From positions 1 to 33,814 of the forward strand of contig NZ_CALLVU010000020.1 in assembly GCF_938015485.1 (NCBI RefSeq): a stretch of DNA of 33,814 nt. Reading direction: 5' to 3'. Each line of letters starts with the position of its first letter. Position 1 is the stretch's first letter. This DNA is from an uncultured Lachnoanaerobaculum sp. GTDB lineage: Bacteria > Bacillota > Clostridia > Lachnospirales > Lachnospiraceae. Shown piece by piece: positions 8,344-16,094 of the stretch. The notes under the pieces are model-generated. The model did no database searches. It saw only the letters and a list, made by a program, of their open reading frames with translations, and was not told the origin of the DNA. The translations under genes and the position numbers were made by a program.

Positions 8344-9315
8344 ATGAGAGATTGTTACAACAGAGAGATAGACTATATGCGCATCTCGGTTACAAACAGG
8401 TGTAACTTCAGATGCACATATTGTATGCCTGAGACAAAAAAGGTAGATGAAACACTGAGCCTTGACGAGATATATGAAGTGGCGCTTGCGGCAAGTAAAT
8501 GCGGCATAACCAAGTTTAAGATAACGGGCGGAGAGCCGCTTATAAGAGACGGAATAGTAGATTTTATAAAAAGGCTTCATTATATAGACAGTGTAAAAGA
8601 TATCACCATGACAACAAACGGGTTCTATCTTTGTAAATATGCCGACAGTTTGGTGAATGCCGGACTTTCAAGTGTGAATGTAAGTCTGGATTCACTAAAA
8701 AAGGACAGATTTTTTAAAATTACAGGGTTGGATGCATTTGATGATGTTATGAACGGTATCTATGAAGCGGAGAAGTCGGGACTGTGCACAAAGATAAATA
8801 CAGTCTTACAAAGAGGAGTAAATGAGGACGAACTCTTTGATATTATAGGACTTGCAAAAGACAAAAATATAAATATAAGATTTATTGAAATGATGCCTAT
8901 AGGTCATGGCAAAGAGTCTGACGGTGTTTCAAATTTTGAAGTATCGGAGAAAATAAAAGAGAGATATATTGTACGCGAGGATAATAAAAAACACGGTAAC
9001 GGTCCTGCAAAGTATATAAAACTTGAAGGTTTTAAAGGTTCAATAGGATTTATCAGCGCAATACACGGTAAATTTTGTGACGGATGCAACAGAATAAGGT
9101 TTACATCTAACGGAAAACTTAAGCCTTGTCTTTGTTACGCCTCAAATATCGACTTAAAGGATATTATAAAGGATAAAACAATAGAATCCGATAAAAAGAT
9201 AAAACTACTTGAAGATAAGATAAGAGAGTGTATAACGACAAAGCCGAAAGCACATGCCTTTGAAGATTTATCCAAGGTAAGTGAACTTAAGGATATGGTA
9301 GAAATAGGTGGATAA
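8344..9315 (+). CDS. moaA: GTP 3',8-cyclase MoaA
   Basis: A radical SAM enzyme that with MoaC converts GTP to cyclic pyranopterin monophosphate, the first step of molybdenum cofactor synthesis. The N-terminal SAM cluster is C20, C24, C27 (CNFRCTYC) followed by ITGGEPLIR. The second, substrate-side cluster is C245, C248 and C262 (FCDGCNRIRF, KPC). The C-terminus ends in the conserved Gly-Gly needed for activity. The length of 323 residues is normal. The gene starts two bases after the XdhC-like stop without a strong ribosome site, so translational coupling is likely. Its own tail carries the AGGTGG site for the next gene. Confidence 0.97.
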   Translation: MRDCYNREIDYMRISVTNRCNFRCTYCMPETKKVDETLSLDEIYEVALAASKCGITKFKITGGEPLIRDGIVDFIKRLHYIDSVKDITMTTNGFYLCKYADSLVNAGLSSVNVSLDSLKKDRFFKITGLDAFDDVMNGIYEAEKSGLCTKINTVLQRGVNEDELFDIIGLAKDKNINIRFIEMMPIGHGKESDGVSNFEVSEKIKERYIVREDNKKHGNGPAKYIKLEGFKGSIGFISAIHGKFCDGCNRIRFTSNGKLKPCLCYASNIDLKDIIKDKTIESDKKIKLLEDKIRECITTKPKAHAFEDLSKVSELKDMVEIGG

Positions 9316-9316
9316 A

Positions 9317-10246
9317 ATGGAAGTAAAAGCTGAAGTTTTGGCAGTATGTATCAGCGAGAAAAAAGGAACAGAGAAAAAAGAAATAGATAAAGCCGTATTA
9401 AAGCCCGACTGGGGCATTGAAGGAGATGCCCATGCCGGAAAGTGGCACAGACAGGTTAGTCTTTTGGCATTTGAAAAGATAGATGATTTCAGAAAAAAAG
9501 GAGCCGAAGTGGACTTCGGCGCATTCGGAGAGAATATTATTGTAGCGGGTGTTGACTTAAAGGGTCTACCTGTGGGAACCGTCCTTGAAATAGGAGATGC
9601 AATATTAAAGGTAACACAGATAGGCAAGGAATGTCACAGCCATTGCAATATATATCATAAAATGGGAGACTGCATTATGCCGAGAGAAGGTATCTTTGCA
9701 GAGGTTTTGAAGGGAGGTTGTATACAAAAAGGAGACAAAATAAACATTATTGAAAAAGCGGAAGGACCTTACAGGGTAGGTATTATCACTGTTTCGGACA
9801 GGGCTTCACAGGGAGTATATGAGGACAAATCAGGTCCTGTTATAAAAGAACTTGTACAGGAAGCCGGTATGGAAGTGATTGACTGCCTTATTGTGCCGGA
9901 TGAGAAAAGTGAAATAGTAAAAAAGCTGCTTCACTTCAGTGATCAGAGACAGGCGGATCTTATATTTACCACAGGCGGAACAGGTTTTTCAAAAAGAGAT
10001 GTTACTCCTGAGGCGACAAAACAGGTGGTTGAAAGAGAGGTTCCGGGGATAGGAGAAGCGCTCAGAAGCTATTCGATGACCATTACGCCTAAAGCCATGT
10101 TAAGTCGTCAGACTGCCGGAATAAGAGGGAATACTCTTATAATAAATTTGCCCGGAAGTCCTAAAGCCTGTAGAGAGAACATTGAATATATTATGAAGCC
10201 GCTAAAACACGGACTTGGAATACTTAGCGGCAGAGAAAGTGACTGA
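9317..10246 (+). CDS. MOSC domain / MogA-MoaB molybdopterin adenylyltransferase fusion
   Basis: Residues about 1-148 form a MOSC domain, the family that carries sulfur or binds the cofactor, seen in GIEGDAHAGKWHRQVSL, GAFGENI and a cysteine-rich CHSHC at 106-110. Residues about 152-309 form a MogA/MoaB domain that adenylylates molybdopterin before metal insertion (VGIITVSDRAS, FTTGGTG 217-223, DVTPEAT, NLPGSPKA). The ATG at 9317 is chosen because AGGTGG sits about six bases upstream, one base after the moaA stop. A GTG at 9308 inside moaA would add only MDK. The fusion is intact with no frameshift. It suggests that adenylylation and sulfur or metal handling occur on one chain. Confidence 0.9.
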   Translation: MEVKAEVLAVCISEKKGTEKKEIDKAVLKPDWGIEGDAHAGKWHRQVSLLAFEKIDDFRKKGAEVDFGAFGENIIVAGVDLKGLPVGTVLEIGDAILKVTQIGKECHSHCNIYHKMGDCIMPREGIFAEVLKGGCIQKGDKINIIEKAEGPYRVGIITVSDRASQGVYEDKSGPVIKELVQEAGMEVIDCLIVPDEKSEIVKKLLHFSDQRQADLIFTTGGTGFSKRDVTPEATKQVVEREVPGIGEALRSYSMTITPKAMLSRQTAGIRGNTLIINLPGSPKACRENIEYIMKPLKHGLGILSGRESD

Positions 10247-10272
10247 TATTATAAAATTAAAGGGAGACGGTT

Positions 10273-11184
10273 ATGAAGTTGAAAAATATTTGTAAAGTAT
10301 TAGGTGTTGTTGCTGCAATTGCGCTTACAGGATGCGGCGGCGCAAAGACTGCAGAGAGTAAAGTCGCAGATACTACCGCGCAGACAAGTACAGCGGAGTC
10401 TAAGGAGGACTCAAGTGCAGAATCAAGCGCACAGGAGAGCAAGGCTGCAAGCGACCCTTCAGCGGTAAATGTATTTGCGGCTGCATCACTTAAGGGTGCA
10501 ATGGATGAGATAATCTCGGAGTACAACAAGGCAAATCCTGATGTGAAGATAAATTTAAATACGGATTCATCAGGTAAGTTACAGACTCAGATAGAAGAAG
10601 GATTTGCTTGTGATATATTCTTCAGTGCCGGTAAGAAGCAGATGGAGAAGCTTAAAGAAGAGGGACATATAAAGGACGGTACAGATGTAGACTTATTGCA
10701 CAACAAACTCTGTATCGTGGCACCCAAGGATTCGGACACAAAGGTTACAGGAATTGCAAATATCAAGGAAGCTAAGTCAATATCAATCGGTGAAGCAAGC
10801 GTACCTGCAGGTGCATATGCAAGAGAAGCACTTTCAAAGGATTATCCTGACCTCGGTATAACAAAAGAGAGTACAGGTGCCGAACTTAAAGATAAGCTCG
10901 GTATGGAGATAATAGAGAACTCAAATGTTACAAAGACACTTTTATCCGTAGTGGACGGATTCGGTGAGGTAGGATTTGTGTATCTTACAGACACATACGG
11001 CAATAATGATGTTAAGGTTATCGAGAAAGTGGACGAGTCTTTGACAGGAAAGATTACTTATCCTATAGCCAGAGTAAACAATGACGAGGCTGATGAGAAG
11101 GTAAGTGCGGAGGCTGATAAGTTCTATGACTATTTGAAGTCCGACGCTGCAAAGAAGGTATTTGAAAATTATTTATATGAATAA
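10273..11184 (+). CDS. modA: Molybdate ABC transporter substrate-binding lipoprotein ModA
   Basis: A 303-residue extracellular binding protein that captures molybdate or tungstate. A lipoprotein signal ends at C21 (ALTGC). A low-complexity Ser/Ala/Glu/Thr linker runs to about residue 64, and the mature fold starts at VNVFAAASLKGAMDEI, the hallmark ModA beginning. Further family motifs are NTDSSGKLQTQIEEG, DIFFSAGKKQM and EASVPAGAYAREAL. GGGAGA precedes the ATG. The linker probably spans the cell wall zone. The gene sits in the cofactor operon, 26 bases after the MOSC-MogA gene and overlapping modB. Confidence 0.94.
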   Translation: MKLKNICKVLGVVAAIALTGCGGAKTAESKVADTTAQTSTAESKEDSSAESSAQESKAASDPSAVNVFAAASLKGAMDEIISEYNKANPDVKINLNTDSSGKLQTQIEEGFACDIFFSAGKKQMEKLKEEGHIKDGTDVDLLHNKLCIVAPKDSDTKVTGIANIKEAKSISIGEASVPAGAYAREALSKDYPDLGITKESTGAELKDKLGMEIIENSNVTKTLLSVVDGFGEVGFVYLTDTYGNNDVKVIEKVDESLTGKITYPIARVNNDEADEKVSAEADKFYDYLKSDAAKKVFENYLYE

Positions 11185-11845
11185 TGTTTTAGCACATTTG
11201 GATTGGAGCCCTTTTTTTATAACCCTAAAAATAGGGCTCTTTTCAACAATAATATGTTTTTTTCTGGGTGTTGGACTTGCGTATATAAGTCTGTATATGA
11301 ATAAAAGGATAATGGCGGTATTTGACAGTATACTTACACTTCCGATGGTACTTCCTCCTACCGTAGTAGGATTTTTTCTGCTTCTTATATTCAGCAGAAG
11401 GAGACCTGTGGGTATGTTCTTATACGGACATTTCCATCTAAAGATAGTCCAAAGCTTTGTAGGATGTGTAATCGCCGCCTTTATTATTGCTTTTCCGCTG
11501 ATGTATAAGAATGCAAAATCGGCATTTTTACAGCTTGATAAAAATTTGATATATGCAGGCAGGACTTTGGGGCTGTCGGAGTTTAAGATTTTCTTTAAGA
11601 TAGTATGTCCTATTGCATCGCCTTCACTGTTTTCAGGAGCGATACTCAGTTTTGCAAGGGCTATAGGTGAGTATGGTGCAACTTCAATGCTTGCCGGTAA
11701 TATATCGGGAAAGACTTCGACCATATCACAGCAGATAGCGATTTTGGTACAAAACCAAAATTATCTTGAGGCGGGTATATGGGTAGCTATTGTACTTTTT
11801 ATTGCATTTCTTATAATGCTTTTGATGGAATATATACAGAGGTAG
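11177..11845 (+). CDS. modB: Molybdate ABC transporter permease ModB
   Basis: A 222-residue inner-membrane permease with about five hydrophobic segments. The ATPase-docking loop contains the EAA motif (YAGRTLGLSEFKIFFKI) and is followed by SFARAIGEYGATSMLAGN, typical of ModB. The ATG at 11177 overlaps the end of modA by eight bases and is the start that fits family length. An in-frame TTG at 11162 would add five residues. Neither has an ideally spaced ribosome site, so coupling to modA is likely. The gene partners ModA and ModC. Confidence 0.93.
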   Translation: MNNVLAHLDWSPFFITLKIGLFSTIICFFLGVGLAYISLYMNKRIMAVFDSILTLPMVLPPTVVGFFLLLIFSRRRPVGMFLYGHFHLKIVQSFVGCVIAAFIIAFPLMYKNAKSAFLQLDKNLIYAGRTLGLSEFKIFFKIVCPIASPSLFSGAILSFARAIGEYGATSMLAGNISGKTSTISQQIAILVQNQNYLEAGIWVAIVLFIAFLIMLLMEYIQR

Positions 11846-11846
11846 T

Positions 11847-12878
11847 ATGCTTGAACTGAATGTAAAAAAGAAGCTGAACAGCTTTACTTTGGAAGTAAAT
11901 TGTAAACTGGATAATAACAGAATAGGAATTTTGGGCGGCTCAGGTGCAGGAAAAAGTATGATCTTAAAGATGATTGCAGGCATAGAAAAACCGGACTCAG
12001 GTTATATAAAGCTTGACGGTAAGTTGTTGTTTGACTCACAAAAAAAGATTGATATAAAGCCGCAGGACAGACATATAGGGTATTGCTTTCAAAATTATGC
12101 ACTTTTTCCACATCTTTCAGTGTATGAAAATATCACTATAGGACTGGATAATGCCGGTAAAAGTCTTGCCGATGAGTTTTTGGGAAAATTTGAACTTACT
12201 CAGATAAAAGATGCCAAGCCGAACAGAATAAGCGGCGGTCAGGCGGCGAGAGTGGCGATGGCAAGAATACTTATAAGAAAACCTGAAGTGTTACTGTTTG
12301 ATGAGGCATTTTCGGCACTTGATATATATCTCAGGGATCATATACAGGAAGAGATATCGTCAATACTAAAAGACTTTGAGGGCAGTGCCATATTTGTATC
12401 ACATTCCAGAGATGAGATATACAGACTTTGTGAAAGCATGATAGTTATTTACAGGGGAAAGATGACCAATCTTGGAAATACAAAGGAAATATTCAAAAAT
12501 CCCGAGACGAAGAATGCCGCAATACTTACAGGTTGTAAAAATATTTCCGATATAAGATATATTGATGAAAATACATTGGAAGCTCTTGACTGGGGAGTAA
12601 GATTGAAATTTTCAGAGACAGTACCTAAGGGAGTATCTGCAGTAGGCATAAGGGCACATGAATTTCATCCTGTATGGGGTGAGCCTGAGGGAAATATATT
12701 TGATTTCAGATTAAAGAGTAAGGCAAAGTTGCCTTTTGAGGACAATTATTATATAAAGACCTGCGGCGTACAGGATATTACCTGGCTTGTTCAAAGAGAT
12801 ATGAAAGAGTTGATAGAAAAAAAGGGTTTACCTGATTTTTTGAAAGTAGATGAGAAAGATATATTGCTTTTAAAGTAG
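11847..12878 (+). CDS. modC: Molybdate ABC transporter ATP-binding protein ModC
   Basis: A 343-residue cytosolic ATPase. Walker A is GGSGAGKS (30-37), the signature is ISGGQAARVAMAR, Walker B is VLLFDEAFSALD and the switch histidine is in FVSHSRDEI. The part after about residue 230 is a MOP/TOBE-like region that may sense bound oxyanion, as in other ModC proteins. The signature has Ala-Ala in place of the usual Arg-Gln, a mild departure. It begins one base after the modB stop. The nearby cofactor genes argue for molybdate over sulfate or iron. Confidence 0.93.
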   Translation: MLELNVKKKLNSFTLEVNCKLDNNRIGILGGSGAGKSMILKMIAGIEKPDSGYIKLDGKLLFDSQKKIDIKPQDRHIGYCFQNYALFPHLSVYENITIGLDNAGKSLADEFLGKFELTQIKDAKPNRISGGQAARVAMARILIRKPEVLLFDEAFSALDIYLRDHIQEEISSILKDFEGSAIFVSHSRDEIYRLCESMIVIYRGKMTNLGNTKEIFKNPETKNAAILTGCKNISDIRYIDENTLEALDWGVRLKFSETVPKGVSAVGIRAHEFHPVWGEPEGNIFDFRLKSKAKLPFEDNYYIKTCGVQDITWLVQRDMKELIEKKGLPDFLKVDEKDILLLK

Positions 12879-12889
12879 ATTGGAGAAAA

Positions 12890-13354
12890 ATGGAGTTTAC
12901 ACATTTTGATGAAAATAAGAATGCCGTGATGGTGGATGTATCGGATAAGGATATAACAGACAGGGTTGCCGTTGCGACGGGCAGAATTACACTCTGTGAT
13001 GAGGCTATGGAAGCGATAAAGGGCAGAAAGATAAAAAAGGGCGATGTACTTACTGTAGCACAGGTGGCAGGTATTATGGGACAAAAAAAAACCTCAGAGC
13101 TTATCCCTATGTGCCACAATATCAATCTGACAAGTTCCAAGATAACATTTGAGATAGAAGGCAATGATATAGTGGTATTTTCAAAAGCGAAGACTGCCGG
13201 CAAGACCGGAGTTGAGATGGAGGCGCTGATGGGGGTAAATATTGCACTTCTTACAGTCTATGATATGTGTAAGGCTATCGACAAGAGGATGCTTATAAGT
13301 GATGTGCATCTTTTGGAAAAGAAAGGTGGAAAGAGCGGAGACTTTTTCTTTTAA
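12890..13354 (+). CDS. moaC: Cyclic pyranopterin monophosphate synthase MoaC
   Basis: A 154-residue enzyme that acts on the MoaA product to make cyclic pyranopterin monophosphate. Family motifs are all present: the DVSDKDITDR start, KKTSELIPMCHNI (66-78), KTGVEMEAL (105-113) and the YDMCKAIDK helix. Length is normal. GGAG precedes the ATG. It is the last gene of the operon and is followed by a bidirectional terminator. Having moaA and moaC separated by the mod genes is an uncommon but not rare order. Confidence 0.97.
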   Translation: MEFTHFDENKNAVMVDVSDKDITDRVAVATGRITLCDEAMEAIKGRKIKKGDVLTVAQVAGIMGQKKTSELIPMCHNINLTSSKITFEIEGNDIVVFSKAKTAGKTGVEMEALMGVNIALLTVYDMCKAIDKRMLISDVHLLEKKGGKSGDFFF

Positions 13355-13357
13355 TAA

Positions 13358-13392
13358 AAAGGCTAATCGGGCGATAACCTGATTAGCCTTTT
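13358..13392. terminator. Bidirectional terminator between moaC and the SH3 protein gene
   Basis: A stem of about 13 bp (AAGGCTAATC with GATTAGCCTT, extended by GGG/CCT) and a CGATAA loop is flanked by A-tracts and T-tracts. It serves the plus-strand molybdenum operon and the convergent minus-strand gene ending at 13401. Confidence 0.88.
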
Positions 13393-13400
13393 GAGTTATA

Positions 13401-14279
13401 TTATTGTGCCGGCTTAATATATGCACTTGCTACATAAGCCTGTCCGCCGTTGTAGTTGATGATAGCCCAGTTGGCATCCTGTGCTCCCACATATTCGACA
13501 CTTACACCTACATTCAGTGTAGCCAAAAGATCGCCGTCTTTTGACGGTGAAGAGCGAACATTAAGCTTGGTTGTAGTGATATATTTTGTGGTTGACGCCT
13601 GTGTACTTGATGTTTCCAAGCTGCTCTCAGAGCTTTCTGACCCCTCACTTGTAGCAACGGTAGTAGTGGTTGCAGTCTTGGTCTTGGTACCTTTACCGCC
13701 CTTTAGAGGGTTGATGGATCTGAATAAAATTATCAAAATGAACAGAATAACCACACCTATAAGTACTTTTATCAAATCAGGTGTGTTTACAGTCGGCTTT
13801 TTCTTTTTCGGAGTCTTCTTTGCGACCTTCCTTTTCGGAGCGGACTCGCTGCTTTTGGTAACCGGTCTTCTTTGTACATTGTCATTACGTACAGGAACCG
13901 GAGTTATCTTGCTCTTTTTAGGTGAGTAGTCGCGTATAAAAGCCTGCACTTCCTCTGAGAGTAACTGATATGCCATAGTGGCATTGAAGCCGTCGTCATT
14001 ATTTTCATGTACGGCTTTATTGCTTATAACACAAATCTTGTGATAGTGTTCACATGATTTTTCTGAAATGGTTTTGTTTTCGCATAAGGAATTTATAATG
14101 TCTGTCAGGCTTTGATCGTCATAGTCGTCTCGTCCGCTAAGCTGCTTTATCATAATCTCTAATGTCTGTCTTGCCTTAATCATGGCAAGATTATATTCCT
14201 GACCGGATAGAAGCTTTTCTGTATCATAAACCCCTGCCTGAATCTGTTGCCAGGCACTGTGAGTTGTTGAGTTTGCCAT
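13401..14279 (-). CDS. DUF4145 / transmembrane / bacterial SH3 domain protein
   Basis: A 292-residue single-pass membrane protein. Residues about 1-118 match the DUF4145 helical pattern (ARQTLEIMIKQL and KAVHENN), a HEPN-like fold. A very basic linker (147-165) precedes one membrane span (169-187). A Gly/Lys/Thr/Ser-rich stalk follows and then an SH3b domain (about 232-292, TTTKLNVRSSPSKDG to AYVASAYIKP). The positive-inside rule puts DUF4145 in the cytoplasm and SH3b outside, near the cell wall. AGGAGG precedes the ATG. The role is unknown; wall sensing coupled to a cytoplasmic HEPN-like domain is only an inference. The next gene on the same strand lies 159 bases upstream, so it has its own promoter. 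Confidence 0.8.
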   Translation of the reverse strand: MANSTTHSAWQQIQAGVYDTEKLLSGQEYNLAMIKARQTLEIMIKQLSGRDDYDDQSLTDIINSLCENKTISEKSCEHYHKICVISNKAVHENNDDGFNATMAYQLLSEEVQAFIRDYSPKKSKITPVPVRNDNVQRRPVTKSSESAPKRKVAKKTPKKKKPTVNTPDLIKVLIGVVILFILIILFRSINPLKGGKGTKTKTATTTTVATSEGSESSESSLETSSTQASTTKYITTTKLNVRSSPSKDGDLLATLNVGVSVEYVGAQDANWAIINYNGGQAYVASAYIKPAQ

Positions 14280-14353
14280 TAGGTAAACCTCCTATATTCT
14301 TTGTGTATCTGTGAATAAAAGTGTAAATACGAACTTCACAGAACTCTAAATTT

Positions 14354-14383
14354 ATTATACAATAAGAAGCTTATAAAAGACAA
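14354..14383 (-). promoter_or_regulatory. Promoter of the DUF4145/SH3 gene
   Basis: On the minus strand TTGTCT (14378-14383) and a perfect TATAAT (14354-14359) are 18 bases apart. The predicted start is near 14347, giving a leader of about 67 bases. Confidence 0.55.
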
Positions 14384-14438
14384 TATTTAGCAGATTTTTT
14401 TATAAAATATCTTATAAATCACTGAGAATTCTTGAGTT

Positions 14439-15461
14439 TTAATCTCTTTGCAATCCGTACTCAACTACATTGCCTTCAGTATCATATGTAAAGAAAAGAT
14501 AGTCATTTAATCCTGAACTTATCCTGTAGTAATCTGTATTGCTTTTACTGAATTTTGGCGTACCGAGATAATTTTCAACTTTTGTTTTTGTTAAGTATTT
14601 GCCTTCATCAGGTAAAAGTCCGATATTATATAACATTTCAGCCCCACCGATATCATCCTTACTTGGGTGTACAACTATAGATGTAACAATCGGTTCACCG
14701 GATGAGTTTATTCTTTTTAGGACAAATGAAGTATAACAGTTATTGTCGCCATAGGTGTATATTAAATCTGAGTTTTCACTAATTTTTCTGTCAGGATCAC
14801 CGTTTCGATAAATTATGTCATCTTTGGTTGCTCCGAGTTTTATACGATTATAAAATAATCTGTCTGCATACACGGCATCATTAAGGCTTAACAGTTCATT
14901 GTAGGAATTTTCATTCGCTTTTGCGGTATCAAACAGACCTGATTCATTTTTAAGTTCGTCGCTATTAAACTCTATAGTGACAGGCTCCACATCAGGGTAT
15001 TCTTTCGGAATGGCTATTTCAATATTTACAGAGGAAATATAATTATTTGCAAGCATTAAGAGTATTGCGGTATTAGTCGCTCTTGAGAATAAATATGGTG
15101 ATGTATAGAGCGGATTGTCACTTAGTACTATATTTTTTGATTTTTCATAGTCTTCAGTATACTTTAATATAAGAGTATATGTATTATCATTTGTTTCCAA
15201 TACAGCATTGTTTAATTCTATATAAGGCAGTATTGCAGGCGTCTTTGAAACAACATCCGTTATATATGTATTGCCCGCTTCTTTATCAATAGTTAAATCC
15301 TTCAGTTTTGAATATGGAAAATAAATATTTGCGGTTTTATCATTTTTTGTATAACCTGAGCTTTGAATCGAATCGGTATTTTTTATTGCTTTATTACAAG
15401 CTGTAAAACATAAAACCGGCAAGGATATTAGAGTAGCAGCTATAATATATGTACCTTTCAT
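14439..15461 (-). CDS. Lipoprotein of unknown function
   Basis: A 340-residue predicted lipoprotein with a signal peptide and lipobox ending at C22 (CFTAC). I do not recognise the family. The C-terminal third has features of BLIP/SmpA-like folds: IKLGATKDDIIYRNGDPD near residue 205 and a second similar segment, VENYLGTPKFSKSNTDYY, near 290. These G-x-P turns suggest two related modules that would sit on the outer face of the membrane. A GGGGGA ribosome site precedes the ATG. Only about 70 bases, holding the ridA terminator, separate it from ridA, so its promoter must overlap that terminator or it relies on read-through. Confidence 0.75.
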   Translation of the reverse strand: MKGTYIIAATLISLPVLCFTACNKAIKNTDSIQSSGYTKNDKTANIYFPYSKLKDLTIDKEAGNTYITDVVSKTPAILPYIELNNAVLETNDNTYTLILKYTEDYEKSKNIVLSDNPLYTSPYLFSRATNTAILLMLANNYISSVNIEIAIPKEYPDVEPVTIEFNSDELKNESGLFDTAKANENSYNELLSLNDAVYADRLFYNRIKLGATKDDIIYRNGDPDRKISENSDLIYTYGDNNCYTSFVLKRINSSGEPIVTSIVVHPSKDDIGGAEMLYNIGLLPDEGKYLTKTKVENYLGTPKFSKSNTDYYRISSGLNDYLFFTYDTEGNVVEYGLQRD

Positions 15462-15484
15462 TTGAATCCCCCGCTTTCAAATAC

Positions 15485-15516
15485 AAAAAAGGAGTGTTAC
15501 AAAAGTGCAACACTCC
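15485..15516 (-). terminator. Intrinsic terminator of ridA
   Basis: An inverted repeat at 15491-15516 (arms GGAGTGTT and AACACTCC plus one inner pair) is followed on the minus strand by a T6 run (15485-15490). It lies directly downstream of ridA and about 24 bases before the lipoprotein start. Confidence 0.82.
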
Positions 15517-15533
15517 AAAATATTAATGTAAAA

Positions 15534-15902
15534 TTACGCCTCGGCGATGCACTCAATCTCACAAAGAACGCCCTTTGGAAGATCCTTTACTGCGAAACAG
15601 CTTCTTGCAGGCTTTGATGTGAAATACTTTGCATATACTTCATTGAATGCTGCAAAATCTGCAATCTCTGCAAGGAAGCAAGTTGTCTTTACAACCTTGT
15701 CCATACCTGAACCTGCAGCCTCAAGGATAGCAGCTACGTTCTTGCAGCTCTGCTCTGTCTGTGCGGCAATACCCTCAGGAACTTCTCCGTTGGCAGGGTT
15801 TACAGGAATCTGTCCTGATGTGATAACCAAGCCGTTTGTTATAAATCCCTGTGAATATGGTCCGATTGCACCCGGTGCATTTTTTGTATCGATTACTTTC
15901 AT
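15534..15902 (-). CDS. ridA: RidA family 2-iminobutanoate/2-iminopropanoate deaminase
   Basis: A 122-residue YjgF/YER057c/UK114 protein. RidA trimers hydrolyse reactive enamine/imine products of PLP enzymes such as threonine dehydratase. Family motifs are APGAIGPYSQ, ITSGQIPVNPANGEV, the CKNVAAILEAAG helix and the C-terminal block PARSCFAVKDLPKGVLCEIECIA, which holds the substrate-binding arginine. AAGGAG precedes the ATG. It is monocistronic, with its own terminator, and is divergent from the SPFH gene. Confidence 0.95.
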   Translation of the reverse strand: MKVIDTKNAPGAIGPYSQGFITNGLVITSGQIPVNPANGEVPEGIAAQTEQSCKNVAAILEAAGSGMDKVVKTTCFLAEIADFAAFNEVYAKYFTSKPARSCFAVKDLPKGVLCEIECIAEA

Positions 15903-16041
15903 GATAATCTCCTTTTTTCTTTTTCTTATATTTTATACTAATTTTCAGATTTGTACAGTCTATTTTTTGATACAAGAAAATTGACGATATTGACATAATA
16001 TATATTTAAGAATTGTATTACTGGTATTACATATGAAAAAT

Positions 16042-16050
16042 TGATATAAT
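16042..16050 (+). promoter_or_regulatory. Extended -10 promoter of the SPFH gene
   Basis: TGATATAAT is a perfect TATAAT (16045-16050) with a TGn extension. No good -35 is present at 17 bases, which extended -10 promoters tolerate. The start would be near 16057, giving a leader of about 38 bases. A TTGACA at 15990-15995 has only a poor matching -10. Confidence 0.5.
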
Positions 16051-16094
16051 TAGCTAAATGACGGCTTTAAATAAATAAACAGGAGGATATAATT

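Noticed and set aside
13456..13929. Plus-strand hydrophobic frame of 157 codons
   Set aside because: Antisense to the DUF4145/SH3 gene; the Val/Leu richness comes from its Thr/Ser/Lys codons.
15990..16018. TTGACA at 15990 as the main SPFH promoter
   Set aside because: The -10 at the right spacing is TTGTAT, a poor match; the extended TGATATAAT at 16042 is stronger.
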